Shown one piece after another: positions 10,438 to 19,641 of a stretch of DNA of 23,636 nucleotides. The stretch spans positions 1 to 23,636 of the forward strand of contig JAQIWT010000316.1 in assembly GCA_034696485.1 (NCBI GenBank), given 5' to 3'. The notes under the pieces are model-generated. The model was given only the letters and a program-made list of their open reading frames with translations. It ran no database searches and was not told where the DNA came from. This DNA comes from Isohypsibius dastychi (Eukaryota > Tardigrada > Eutardigrada > Parachela > Isohypsibiidae). Made by a program: the position numbers and the translations under genes. Within the stretch, counting starts at the first letter, position 1, and the number at the start of each line of letters is the position of its first letter.

Positions 10438-10725
10438 CAAATGAGGAACCGGTAGTAAACGGAAGTTGTGCATGTCCAATACTCATATGTTTTGTTCTTT
10501 CATCTTCGCAATTTTCATTTTCATTTTTCAATTTAATTTGAGAAGCCAGAACTTCGGCTTCCGATTATTTTAATATCTCAGGTCACCTGTGATTCCTTTT
10601 TTTGTGATTTCTTGTTGGTGTCCGTTCCGGTTTTCAAAGGGCTGTTTATTCAGTCATTATTTATTTTTGTTGTTTGTTTCGTAATTCCTCTTCAACAATA
10701 TATTCTTGTTGTGTTCAGAAGTACA

Positions 10726-10731
10726 AATAAA
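10726..10731 (+). terminator. Candidate poly(A) signal AATAAA
   Basis: AATAAA about 290 bases after the EEP gene stop, on the same strand, 10 bases before the tag at 10741. A plausible 3' end of that transcript; not proven. Confidence 0.35.
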
Positions 10732-10856
10732 TTATAAAACCGGAATCCGCCGTGTCATACTACGTGTTTTGCGTAATTGATACGCACTGTGCGTAGACCG
10801 TCCAAGCTAAGCGCACATGTTGTTGGTTCCGTGCTTCGTTCAGGGCTCTTCGATAA

Positions 10857-11503
10857 CAAAGAAAAACGGCCGATGAAGATATTGAATGGATTTCATTTCG
10901 TCCAGTCGACCTCGATTTCTTTGATGGAAATTATCAGAATACTTACGCATCTTGGTCAAAAGATGCTGTTGCAACCAATTACATTGCATGTCCGAGCGGT
11001 GGAAGCAATGAGCAAAATGACGAACCACATGTTTTGGTTTTCGAAATTAAGTCCTTTATTCATCTGTCTGATGACCTTGGCTGAGTTAGGATTATATAGT
11101 AGATGCTTCGGATTCCAAAGAAGATGAGAGAATCTTCCGGTCTCCCACGTGGAACAGTGGGAAAAAAAATTCAACCATAAAACGCGCTCCATCCGCAAGT
11201 GCCCTGCATGGAAATCTGATAACTGGCCTCCATCGAAGCGTCGTCAACAAAACAAGTCACTCAGGACTGCTGCGGCAGCTGAGAAAGAGGCTGCTAAATA
11301 TATAAAGATCCGAGAAGCAGTCGAAGCTGAACTCATTGCTGTTGAAACAGAGACTTCAGATTCCAAGCATAAAGCAAGAGGAAACACACAAGAAGCAGCA
11401 GAGGAGAAGATTACAGTCGTTGTTCAGTAAGCCTCTAAAGAAATACAACGCCGAGAGCATCTTTCCATCCCGGAAGGAAAGCAGTTGCAGTGGAATCCTG
11501 TGA
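10857..11503 (+). CDS. Unknown acidic/basic protein pieces inside the tagged island
   Basis: The first piece (10857-11084) has no ATG and reads DEDIEWISFRPVDLDFFDG, then YASWSKDAVATNYIACPSGG and EPHVLVFEIKS before TGA; it is clearly coding-like. The second (from 11102) reads DASDSKEDERIFRSPTW and, after one TAA at 11303-11305, LQSLFSKPLKKYNAESIF to TGA 11501-11503. An alternative frame (11149-11430) is Ala/Glu/Lys-rich (AAAAEKEAAKYIKIREAVEA), helical, and overlaps it; the frames meet at an A8 run at 11162-11169. Donor/acceptor choices between the pieces are unclear. It lies on the EEP gene's strand and may be a second gene or a downstream part. Family unknown. Confidence 0.4.
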
Positions 11504-11770
11504 GAAAATGTTGGACGCGTTTAGAACTCCGCAAGTGACCATCTGAACGGTTTCTGGTGATACAATCTCAGTGAACTACTCTAATTTTACTCTGGTTCCA
11601 TCATTTTCATCTGTTATAATTCGAGTATTAATTAAAGTGCAATAATCCACGAATGTGAGCGGAATCCGCGTAAAAAAAGTCACAAGAGAAAACGACAACA
11701 CTGATAATCTGAATTAATTTCCATTTCCGGAATCCGTTCCCTTCTCTGAGGATCCCTGTCTGAGGATGAA

Positions 11771-12302
11771 TCATTCTTCCTGGTGTGGCAGTGGCGTGTT
11801 CGAATTTTCGCCTTGCGGAGACTTTGCTGGATACCAGATACAAGGAGGCTCTTTGATGGGACCATTTCCAAATCGATCAATGAGCTCTTGAGCGGTGCCA
11901 GTGTAGTGACCGTTCACCTTTGGTTCCGCTGAAAAAAACACGTAGTTGATACCACTGAATAGTTACTAGCAATCATTTTATCTTACCGGGTTTTTGAGAT
12001 GAGGCAACTTGAATTGCGAAATTCGCTCCAGTGTCGTCTCCAGATGATTCAGAGATTTCGATAATTCCCTCCATTCAAGCAATCGTTCTAGCCTCAATCT
12101 CATCCCGTTGTCGGGCTCGACGAGCACGAGCTCTTAGATATTTCTCTGGAAAGTCCTTTTCTTCTAAATCCCGTAGCGGAATCCGCGGAGTTTGAACGTT
12201 GTCAGCCGTGCCTCGAGCTCGGAAAAAGTGATCCACTTCGCAATGGAATGGTCGACTCCCGTTCCATTCGATCCGCTTTGAACGAGACCTGGGCTTGGGC
12301 AT
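11771..12302 (-). CDS. Unknown basic-then-acidic protein, two exons, minus strand
   Basis: Exon 1 is 12302-11987 and exon 2 is 11928-11771, joined by a short intron (GTAAGA...TTTTTTTCAG) with matching phase; ends at TGA 11773-11771, about 157 codons. It starts MPKPRSRSKRIEWNGS, followed by FHCEVDHFFRARG and an Arg-rich helix, LRARARRARQRDEIEAR. An in-frame TGA at 12077-12075 is followed at once by ATG, and the same frame continues EGIIEISESSGDDTG and, in exon 2, GTAQELIDRFGNGPIKEPP. Either one protein is interrupted (CGA or TGG to TGA), or the second half is translated from its own ATG. An acceptor-like TTAATTCAG ends 7 bases before the first ATG. No family recognised. Two tags lie in the 3' flank (11660, 11728), one in exon 1 (12177). 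Confidence 0.55.
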
Positions 12303-12405
12303 GATAATTCTGAATTAAAACGCTTGGTACACTTTTCAATTACCGGATTCCGAAATGACGGCTAGATTTTACCTACAGGTTGAGCTCGTCAGTTTTAGTG
12401 TGGAA
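12303..12405. promoter_or_regulatory. Divergent promoter/5' interval between two island genes
   Basis: 103 bases between the first ATG of the minus gene (12302) and the candidate first ATG of the plus gene (12406). It holds acceptor-like CAG/TAG sites facing both ways and one copy of the 9-mer tag (CGGATTCCG, 12344-12352) almost at its centre. A shared promoter is inferred from the geometry only. Confidence 0.4.
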
Positions 12406-13840
12406 ATGAAGAAGTTGCACAACTTTGACTTGATGAACACGTGATGCTTTGATTAATTTGTTCTGATCTGTAGAGGCTACTCGCTCCTCATCAGGAAACA
12501 CGGAAGCCGTTCAGGAGTCATGCATTAAAGTTGGTGCCGCAATTAATGAAGCCAACACTATGCTTCCTGCCTACCTGACCTCTCTAGCTGGTAAGGGTAC
12601 CCAGTATTTTTGCGTGATTTATCCCCTTTACCGGAAACTGATGGGGAATTCCGCAGTATATGTTATCAAATTCTCATTGTTATTTTGTAATTTCAGATGA
12701 AGCTCAAGACACACCAACTGGAGACATGCTTCGCGATTGGCTACTCGTCTGGGTACGTGCTTTTTTGTTTTTTTTTTGAACAGCGCTGACATTCTTTTTT
12801 TCTACACAGAGTCGTCCGTTCGAATCTCTTCTGCTGCTCATCCGGAATCCGGACAGGAGAAAGCTGCAGTTGCTCGTTGCAGCTCATGTTCTGGTAAGTG
12901 ATTTCAGTTTTAAATGAAGTTTCTTTCTTTTACGGACAGAATGCTTACGGAATCCGCGAATTCTTTCGATTCTATTCTCATGGTCTGCTGATTCTCAGGA
13001 AGAATTCGCATGAATCGAGTTCTCGAGTCACGCGCGGCGGAGTCAGATGACGGCAGCCGCTCTGGAGGAAATTATGATGTTTGAATATTTTTTTTCTCAT
13101 CTCTGTATTTCTGTTATGTCCTTCAAAGTTGTGACACTTTCTTTATTTTCGAGAAACCGTGCTTCCGGATCAGGAACAACGAATGTGCTGCGTCGAAATC
13201 GCACACGTAAGACTGATTCAGTGATTATATATGGGTTTATTCTCATGTGTGTTTGTTTTTTAACGGAATCCGCGGTCAATGTTGTTTCCTCTTCGGCTGT
13301 TGTCCCATACGGGGTCAGGCGTGGAACCGCACCAGGTTTGTATTTTTTTGTTTTGCTCATGTTTGTCTGATTGATTTAAAATTTCAAATTTACAGCGGCT
13401 TCCGCTCCTGTCGGACAGGCTGTGGTTCCGGCCAACCAAGTAATTGGCCGCGAAATCCAGAACGAGAATTGCGACGAGCTATCGTACATCGCGAGGCTCG
13501 AGAGAACTATCGCATGACCATTTATGAAAGTCGCTCCCAGGAGGACGTCGCCCTCCGCAACCGACGGTCCGATGAAGACGCCCAAATCCGATTACGTCGT
13601 CAGCGTGAGGAAGCGGTGGTGGTGGCCCGACGGTACCGGGAAGATGAGCAGCGTACAGCTTATCGCCACCGTGAAGATGACCGACTGTATGAACGATGAA
13701 GATCAGAGGATCTTGTCAACCCAGCGATCATCGCTCAATCCTGTAAAGGATTTCAAGCAAGCGGATTCCGTGGTAGTCATGGTGGATATGGAGGTTACGA
13801 AGGACGAGGCAGTTATGATGGAGCCGGATCAGCCGCTTAA
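12406..13840 (+). CDS. Unknown helical protein with charged coiled coil and Gly/Tyr/Arg tail, multi-exon
   Basis: Well-phased core exons: 12476-12590, 12697-12752, 12810-12893 and 12940 to about 13040, reading EAVQESCIKVGAAINEANTM, MLRDWLLVW|SRPFESLLLLI and NAYGIREFFRFYSHGLLIL: an all-helical domain. Weaker exons: first ATG 12406 (phase to the next exon unresolved), 13154-13206, and one ending at 13335 with SSSAVVPYGVRRGTAP. The last exon starts at 13396 with SAPVGQAVVPANQVIGREI, then the signal moves to another frame: a charged helix (RRQREEAVVVARRYREDEQR), TGA at 13697-13699, and the same frame continues to a tail, GFRGSHGGYGGYEGRG, and TAA 13838-13840. The tail resembles RGG/GY-rich RNA-binding or phase-separating tails; its job here is inferred. 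Stops at 13048 and 13697 and a frame change near 13490 are unresolved. Confidence 0.5.
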
Positions 13841-14409
13841 GTGCGGCATCCGCTACTTTTTTTTTCTGCGTTTCTGTGATGAACAGATGTTTTTTGTTTT
13901 ATCCTCACTCGACGACCTAATGGATAGTTGTCTCTCTTTTGTTGTTTTTTCCCTTGTTCATTTTATTTGAAAATTTTTTTCATGAAGACTTCTTGTGCGC
14001 CGGAAGTAGAAGCATGAAGAAACGTTGATTTATTCGGAAGCCGACACAGTTATTCATAAACTGGAAGTTGGTACAAGAACTCTCAGCAAAATGAGATCAA
14101 AAAGAACATGCTATCCCGCAGCCGGGGCACCTGAAACAAAAAGAAATTCTTTTGCCTAATCCACGCACTTAGATGACAGAACGTCTTAAACGGTGGTAAA
14201 GCAAATCACAAGCCGTGGCACACATGTGCAGGGCAAAGTAAGCCAATCGGTTTGAATGTTTCGCTTTTTCGTCGGTATCTCAAGTCAGAATGGCTCACCA
14301 TACGATTATTCTGTGCCTGTGGCTCATTCTCTTTTCCACCTGTATTATCAAACCTTATCTGAAGTAGTATTGTGTCGATTGTGTACTGAAGGGGATAGCA
14401 ACTGGAAAT

Positions 14410-15287
14410 TTGGACCCAGAATGTGATGTCCATTCACGATCCAGAGCGTCCTCGTCCGTGAAAATCCAAACCCTGCCAGCGTATCTCAACCCAATCCCTT
14501 CTGCAAATATCACCGGATCTGGAGACTTACGTGGGGCGGTAATTCCTTGGGATCTCATCCAGTTGTTAGCTAAGGAAAATGACATGTCCATTACGTCAAG
14601 TAGAGTTGATTGATGATGTTGGTGAGGTTTTCAAATAGTATTCGAGAGGATCCGTTAAAAATTGAAATCCATTCTCATAATCCTCCCATAATTAAATTCT
14701 CACAGGAGCCAAAGTTTCTTCGAAAACCCCATTTTCTAGTGGGGTCAGGTCAGCTTGTGCCCCGAAAATCCCACACGTTCAGTTCCACCAGTTCTCTCAG
14801 TGTCAGTCACGGCGTTATCAGTTACTCCAGCAACGACCACCATGAAATCCTCAACATTCCGACAATATCGTGGTCAAACCTATCCTTCACTACCCCGATT
14901 TCATTCTCCTCCTCCGCCCCTATTTTATGCAACACCGACACCATAGACAGCCGCAGCGAAAGCCGGAAAATTTACCAGTACAGTCGCCACGCAGAAAACA
15001 ACATGAATTGTAAAATGCAATCTCTGACGTTGTTTCCGTCCTGGGGCTGGTTCAGCTCGGAACTGCGCGAACGGGTCTCAATGATCGTGTTTCGGCTCTC
15101 GATCAGCTGCTGTGTGCTGCATATTAAATCGTTCTTTGACCAAACGCGGAGCGGTGACAAGGTGTTCAGTCTGACTGGTGTCCAGGTGGATCCCATATCC
15201 ATTTGGATGAAATTCATCATCGTCATGAAACTTGACCAGACGAATGTCCAAGCGAGGAGAGACATGGTGAGTACTGATGAGAATTGA
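14410..15287 (+). CDS. Ambiguous coding region, plus strand favoured
   Basis: Several frames compete. 14410-14613 includes IPSANITGSGDLRGAVIPWD. 14755-14946 is Pro/Ser/Thr-rich (RQYRGQTYPSLPRFHSPPPP). A third frame then reads RKPENLPVQSPRRKQHEL, a TAA at 15006-15008, and LVQLGTARTGLNDRVSALDQ to TAA; a fourth reading runs up to a strong ATG|GTGAGT donor at 15266-15267. Together they suggest a disordered Pro/Gln-rich region followed by a coiled coil, broken by shifts. The minus frame 15365-15078 (LVKFHDDDEFHPNGYG) is also coding-like, so strand assignment is tentative. No family recognised. Confidence 0.3.
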
Positions 15288-15832
15288 GAAAAATTCTGTC
15301 GAGTCGTCATTGAAATTTGAAACCACATCTAGAATGTGGTCATTAAAATATTGCTTCTGAAACATTCCAGATTCTCACGAGTAAAAGTGCGGTATGGCCG
15401 AACGCTGATTCGTTTTGCAGATCGCAAGGATTAAACTCACTCCGGCTAGAACCCTTACCCTCCATAGGCGTGGGAACGGTTTGAGGTATCTGTAATCAGT
15501 AGTTGATACTAAAGGTGTGCGAGGAAAAAGTGGTGATGTTTCTGTCATTGTTTCAAATGTTGAAGTCCGTGCGCGTTCTTGTTAACCATTGTTATCCTGT
15601 TCAGATATCACGGAAATCCATTCCGAAGTATTTTAAATTTACATGCAGAATGATGCAGCACAGCCAGCATGTTTTTGCTGTCAGTGTGATCAATTTTGAT
15701 TCTTGTACGCTAGTTCTTACAGAAACTGGCTCAACTGTATAAAATCACTGAAACACTAGATTCTCTTCAGATTTATTCCACTACTGCTGCAAATAAATAC
15801 AGTAAGGTTATCGTTCCTGCTGCATACCCAGA

Positions 15833-16078
15833 CTAGCCTGAGATTATTTCATTAGTACCTATGGTCAGTTTTCCCCGTGTTACGTATAGTGTGTTCACTT
15901 TCAAATAAGCGTTTGTTGAGATCCCGTTCGTTCGCTGATCCACGGTAAGCCACACAGAAAACGTCCTTTCCCACAAAACGGACAAGACTATAGTGTCAAT
16001 GTGATTATCTCGAAGGTCATCAGGATGCAATTCCAAATGGGTCGGGTAGACAAACAGCTCACGTTTCAAATCATGCAC
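15833..16078 (-). CDS. Unknown coding-like tract, minus strand
   Basis: An 81-codon minus-strand frame with balanced composition: LKRELFVYPTHLELHPDDL, then VWLTVDQRTNGISTNAYL. No motif is recognised, and flanking splice sites are not obvious. It could be the 3' part of the minus-strand gene whose exons lie at 16.5-17.6 kb. Confidence 0.3.
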   Translation of the reverse strand: MHDLKRELFVYPTHLELHPDDLRDNHIDTIVLSVLWERTFSVWLTVDQRTNGISTNAYLKVNTLYVTRGKLTIGTNEIISG

Positions 16079-16494
16079 ATTAAGCTATCGAATATAACCC
16101 ACTCCCTGGATGCCCTTATAAGGCTTAGAGTTTTTTGATTAAGAAGATATCTTCGACGGGGGCAACACGTTTCAGGGTTAAAGCAGGTCAATGATTGCTA
16201 CATCCGTACTACATAAGATAATGTTACGATATGGAGACTGCTCGTGAGAAATGCTAGCAAACAAAAGATGAAAACAGACGGCATGACGTCGAGAGGCTTT
16301 TGTTTTCGGCGAATCCGGAATGGACAATGATAGTTAGTGGAGAGCATAGAAGATGTCGTGTTGCAGAAATCTGAACGCATTACTAGAGGAATCAAATGAA
16401 GCACCAATAATTGTTCACTTGTCCAGATTAGATCTGGTTAAACATGGTCTTTCCCTGCATATCTGCTTTTTAAATAACTACCCTGTATTTCCAT

Positions 16495-17617
16495 CTAATT
16501 ATGAACATCAGGTGGCTGATGGCGGTGGTTCTCATCATCACTGTCCGGTTCTTCTGTACTGTCGACCTCATTTATCATCTGCGCATCAACGTAGGACCAT
16601 TCACGATCGCAAATGAAGATTCGCAACATTCTGATGAGCTGTAACACCTTTGATCCTGCGAATTTCATCTTCAAAAGACTTTTGCCCCCACTCAACCTAA
16701 GAATCCATCCAGCGGAGACTGTCACCAACTGACCGTATTCTGTATTTGGACTACCTCCAGGGACTGCATCTCCTACAGTTCCCAAGTGAACTTCAGCTTG
16801 ACGAGACTCTTCATCTGAAGTGTCCACACCCAACTTTATTCGCAATAAGTGGGGCTGAACCTTGGAATGTCCTACCAGTGTCTCGGCGTCGGGTTGATTT
16901 CCACGCATCGATGCCAAGCAATCCAGATGATGGACTGCACTGTCCACCCCTAAGTTGGACGTGTTCCTGCGCTCCGGATGATTCCGAGTAAATTTAACCC
17001 TGGGCTCCCGTCGACGGACTTTCAACAACTTCGAAGATTCAGATGGGGATGAAGACACGCCCAATTGTGGCTTGGTCAAAGCCCCCGCAGCGTAACTTTA
17101 GGTCAAGTGTGGCACTCCAACTTCATCAGTTCGCTTGGTTTACGGAGGATCCGTCTCACGGTGTTCTGCACGACGCCGCGAAGTCCTTGGGATGTTTGGG
17201 GAGCATTTTGCCGAACTAGACCCTTTCACGAGTTCCCCGCGGTTGACGAACACGAATCTCATCGGAATTATCAGAATCGGATGAACCAGATGATGCCAGT
17301 TTGTGGTGCGGACTGCTACTGGCACATGACATTTTCTTCATCGAACCCTTGTTATCTATTTCGACTGAATGCGCACCAAAATGCTGGTAATGACTCTCAT
17401 CTTGCTCCGCAATGGTGACGGCAATTTGTGGCGCAGAGTTGCCGTTCTCGCCTCGTCTCGGCAAGGATTTAGTGCATCGGTTCCTCGCCAACTTTGGGTT
17501 TCCAATTTTGCAAGTCAATAAACACTCCGAATCAGAAATACACAGCAAATACATCTCGATGCAGAATTTGCGTTCATAAGCCAGGGAGAAGATGCTCAAA
17601 TTCCATCCGTTCCCCAA
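16495..17617 (-). CDS. Unknown Ser/Asp-rich protein, three minus-strand segments
   Basis: 17617-17216 contains GNSAPQIAVTIAEQDESHYQ and a Ser/Asp-rich run, SSGSSDSDNSDEIRVRQPRG, ending in TAG. The signal then moves to another frame at GAAAGGG (about 17222-17228 on the plus strand): LVRQNAPQTSQGLRGVVQNT, then RRILRKPSELMKLECH, to TGA 17105-17103. 17079-16495 reads SSPSESSKLLKVRRREPRV, a middle part of uncertain frame, and an acidic end, VDSTEEPDSDDENHRH, to the stop. Charged, serine-rich composition suits a nuclear or chromatin-associated protein, but no domain is recognised. Segments may be exons of one gene or neighbours. Confidence 0.4.
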
Positions 17618-17639
17618 ATTTTAGATCTACATCTGACTA

Positions 17640-18660
17640 CCACAATCGATTAGGGAAGTCTCAGAACGAAATACCGTCTATTCGTCATGTAACAGTTCAA
17701 TACTTCTGCGATTTTCGAGGCTGCATTTCATGACCTCATCAAATCAAAGTGAGACTGAAACAGAATATTTTAACACTGCTATGAACGAACCGAGGACATT
17801 GACAGTCTTCCTCAACTTCCATTTCCAGCGGATTATACTTCCAAACTCCACTGGGACAACAATTCTCAAAAAGGAATCAAAGCAATAGCGTAAACACAGA
17901 AATCGTGGTGAGTCTCATTTCTGCGTTTTTCATGGAAATTTCCAATCACAGAAATATTTCGTCCTTCTTAATATCGACGAGATGACTAGTCCGTGTCAGA
18001 ATTTTTCAAGCCGTGTTCTCAAATGAGATGAGATAAGAGGTAACTGACACCCTGTTCAGTTCGTAAATTCACTGGAGCTGCAGTTACTGGCTTCTGACAT
18101 GAAAAGGAACAATTGAGGAAGCTCTTTCTACGTAGATTCGTAGAACCACCATACCAGTCAACACCGGTATGGTGTTGACTGTTATGTTGTCCATGATGGT
18201 GGTCTGCCTGACTGTTGACTCACGCAACAAAGAAAAACGAACATAAAAAAAACAGCCGCGTCAAGAATAGCTGGCATTGCATTCCAGCGATTGTCTCAAG
18301 TAAGAAACGAAAAGACCGAGAAAGTCGCACCTACATGCTACACTCGTTTAGACCACATCACCAATTCGAACTGAATACTGAAGAGGCGTGTTACAATTGA
18401 TAATTACAGAATCGTAGAAGTATTTTTGGATTCGCGAATGATATTTCCATACCACATGGTTATTGATCATACGTCAAAACAAGCTCAAATTTCTGCTGGA
18501 TAATTCATTCCGACAATGTATCGTGAACGAATCATCAGTTTTGTAAAAGTGGGTAAACGATAGAACGTGTTATCGAAAAATCGGGTCGCGCTCCTTGCAC
18601 AGCTTGATGGAACTCTCTGTTCACTTCTGCCAGTTTGCGACGATATTCAAGATATTGGAG
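17640..18660. other. Gene-poor stretch with one weak frame and a hairpin
   Basis: A Lys-rich 61-codon plus frame (18215-18400: KKNEHKKNSRVKNSWH) is possible but unsupported by splice or start signals. The rest shows nothing recognisable apart from the nested inverted repeats at 18145-18203. Confidence 0.35.
18145..18203. repeat. Nested inverted repeats (hairpin or cruciform)
   Basis: CAGTCAACACC (18155-18165) pairs perfectly with GGTGTTGACTG (18171-18181) around a 5-base loop. An outer ACCACCAT (18145-18152) pairs with ATGGTGGT (18196-18203). A competing fold pairs ACCATACC (18148-18155) with GGTATGGT (18166-18173). Function unknown. Confidence 0.6.
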
Positions 18661-18666
18661 TGATGT

Positions 18667-19641
18667 TCACATATTGACCGGTCGAAACCCAAGTGAACAT
18701 GCGATGAGTGAAAATCCCTTGGACATTTTCCACTTTTTGCTGTTCTCGACAACCACGCCTGTTGGTTTCTTCCTCATTGCGCTTCCTGCTGAAAAATGAA
18801 CCACATGTTACCATTTTTCACTAACCACCCCGCATTTTCCCAGGAATTCTGTCATTTTCAATTTATTTCGCAATTTACACTGCCAATCTCAGTTTCATAT
18901 CAGTTTTCTCCTCTTTACGTTGTCCAGTTTATCAATTCCACCTTTTATCGCGGCATACCATTCTCCTCGTTCAGCACGTTTCATTACTGCCTTCGCATTT
19001 TCCATTTCATCAGCACTTTCATCGTCAGACGCGAGATCCTGTCCTACAGAATTTGGCTGCCTTTTGCTGGTCGACCATTTTCGATCTGAATCGATTTCGA
19101 TGTATTGACCAGGGTGAGCAGGACAGGAAAAGTTGACACATCTCGAAACAGAAATTACACGCTGAACGTTTCTCGTCGAAAAACCCTACTGACTGAATTC
19201 AGCAAATAATTTCACCGATTGCCCGGATTTCCAGACACCTGCGTAGCGGATAAATAACGGCTACTTGTACCTGTCGTTATCTCTTCTTCACTTTAATGCG
19301 TGAATTCTGCTACCTTACTCGAATGCGCCTTCGAATAGATCAATCTGTCACCTCTATGCTGCAATCCGACTTCTATTCTGATTCTTGTTTCGTGTATAGG
19401 TTATTACCTCTCGATTCATTCTGTTGGTTGCTACTCGGATTAGCATTTATCCATCTTGATTTTATGATTACATCGCCGTTTGAGACCAAATCTGCTCTTA
19501 TTGTACCAAAATGTAAAATTCGCGAATGGTCATCGGAATATACCGAAAGAATGACCTTTGCGCTTTTGTTCGTGCCTCCCGCCTCACATCTTGAATTGAC
19601 TTTCGTAACTCGTCTTTGCGAATGTTCAAATACTGAATTCA
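18667..19641 (-). CDS. Unknown acidic/basic protein, three phase-matched exons
   Basis: Exons 19641-19408, 19085-18942 and 18788-18667 have good acceptors (ATTTTTCAG, GATTCAG, TTTTTCAG) and donors (GAG|GTAATA, AAAG|GTGGAA), and all phases join (phase 1 at both junctions), ending at TGA 18669-18667. Exon 1 reads SAKVILSVYSDDHSRILHFG and IRADLVSNGDVIIKSRW; exon 2 is acidic then helical (LASDDESADEMENAKAVMKR, AERGEWYAAIK); exon 3 is basic (MRKKPTGVVVENSKKWKMSK). The first coding exon is not identified: the frame enters exon 1 in phase 2 from upstream. An alternative end reads exon 2 through to its own TGA at 18897-18895. No family recognised. The plus frames over this region are T-rich shadows. 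Confidence 0.5.

Larger units (their letters stand above)
8021..14043. repeat. Dispersed 9-mer tag family CGGAATCCG / CGGAAGCCG, 24 sites
   Basis: Exact CGGAATCCG starts at 8021, 8471, 8717, 8833, 9710, 9791, 10334, 10741, 11660, 11728, 12177, 12843, 12948 and 13264; its complement CGGATTCCG at 8322, 9080, 12344 and 13762. The variant CGGAAGCCG starts at 8826, 9638, 12501 and 14035, and its complement CGGCTTCCG at 10555 and 13396. I found no exact copy outside this interval. Sites lie in coding exons in all three frames (reading Arg-Asn-Pro, Gly-Ile, Glu-Ser), in introns (8471, 13264), in the divergent promoter (12344) and in spacers. Near-matches such as CGGATTCTG (10139) and CGGATTCCA (11109) may be decayed copies. 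The CGG-N3-CCG shape suits a symmetric DNA-binding protein; the binder is unknown. Confidence 0.85.

Noticed and set aside
8057-13699. Reassigned stop codon or RNA recoding to explain in-frame stops
   Set aside because: TAG, TGA and TAA all occur, frame shifts occur as well, and genuine gene ends use the same codons; one recoding rule cannot explain them.
8021-14043. Tag as a known nematode motif (meiotic pairing-centre or piRNA upstream motif)
   Set aside because: The pairing-centre motifs and the CTGTTTCA piRNA motif I know do not match CGGAATCCG, and the tags also lie inside coding exons.
14610-15287. 225-codon plus-strand frame as a single intact gene
   Set aside because: Its middle part is less protein-like than the other plus frames across the same bases; only its last third, ending at a GTGAGT donor, is attractive.
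16308-16322. CGAATCCGGAAT as a tag outside the island
   Set aside because: It lacks the leading CGG and matches only part of the motif; counted as chance.
18796-19089. 97-codon plus-strand frame rich in Phe/Ser
   Set aside because: It is antisense to a phase-matched, well-spliced minus exon and has the composition expected of a shadow.
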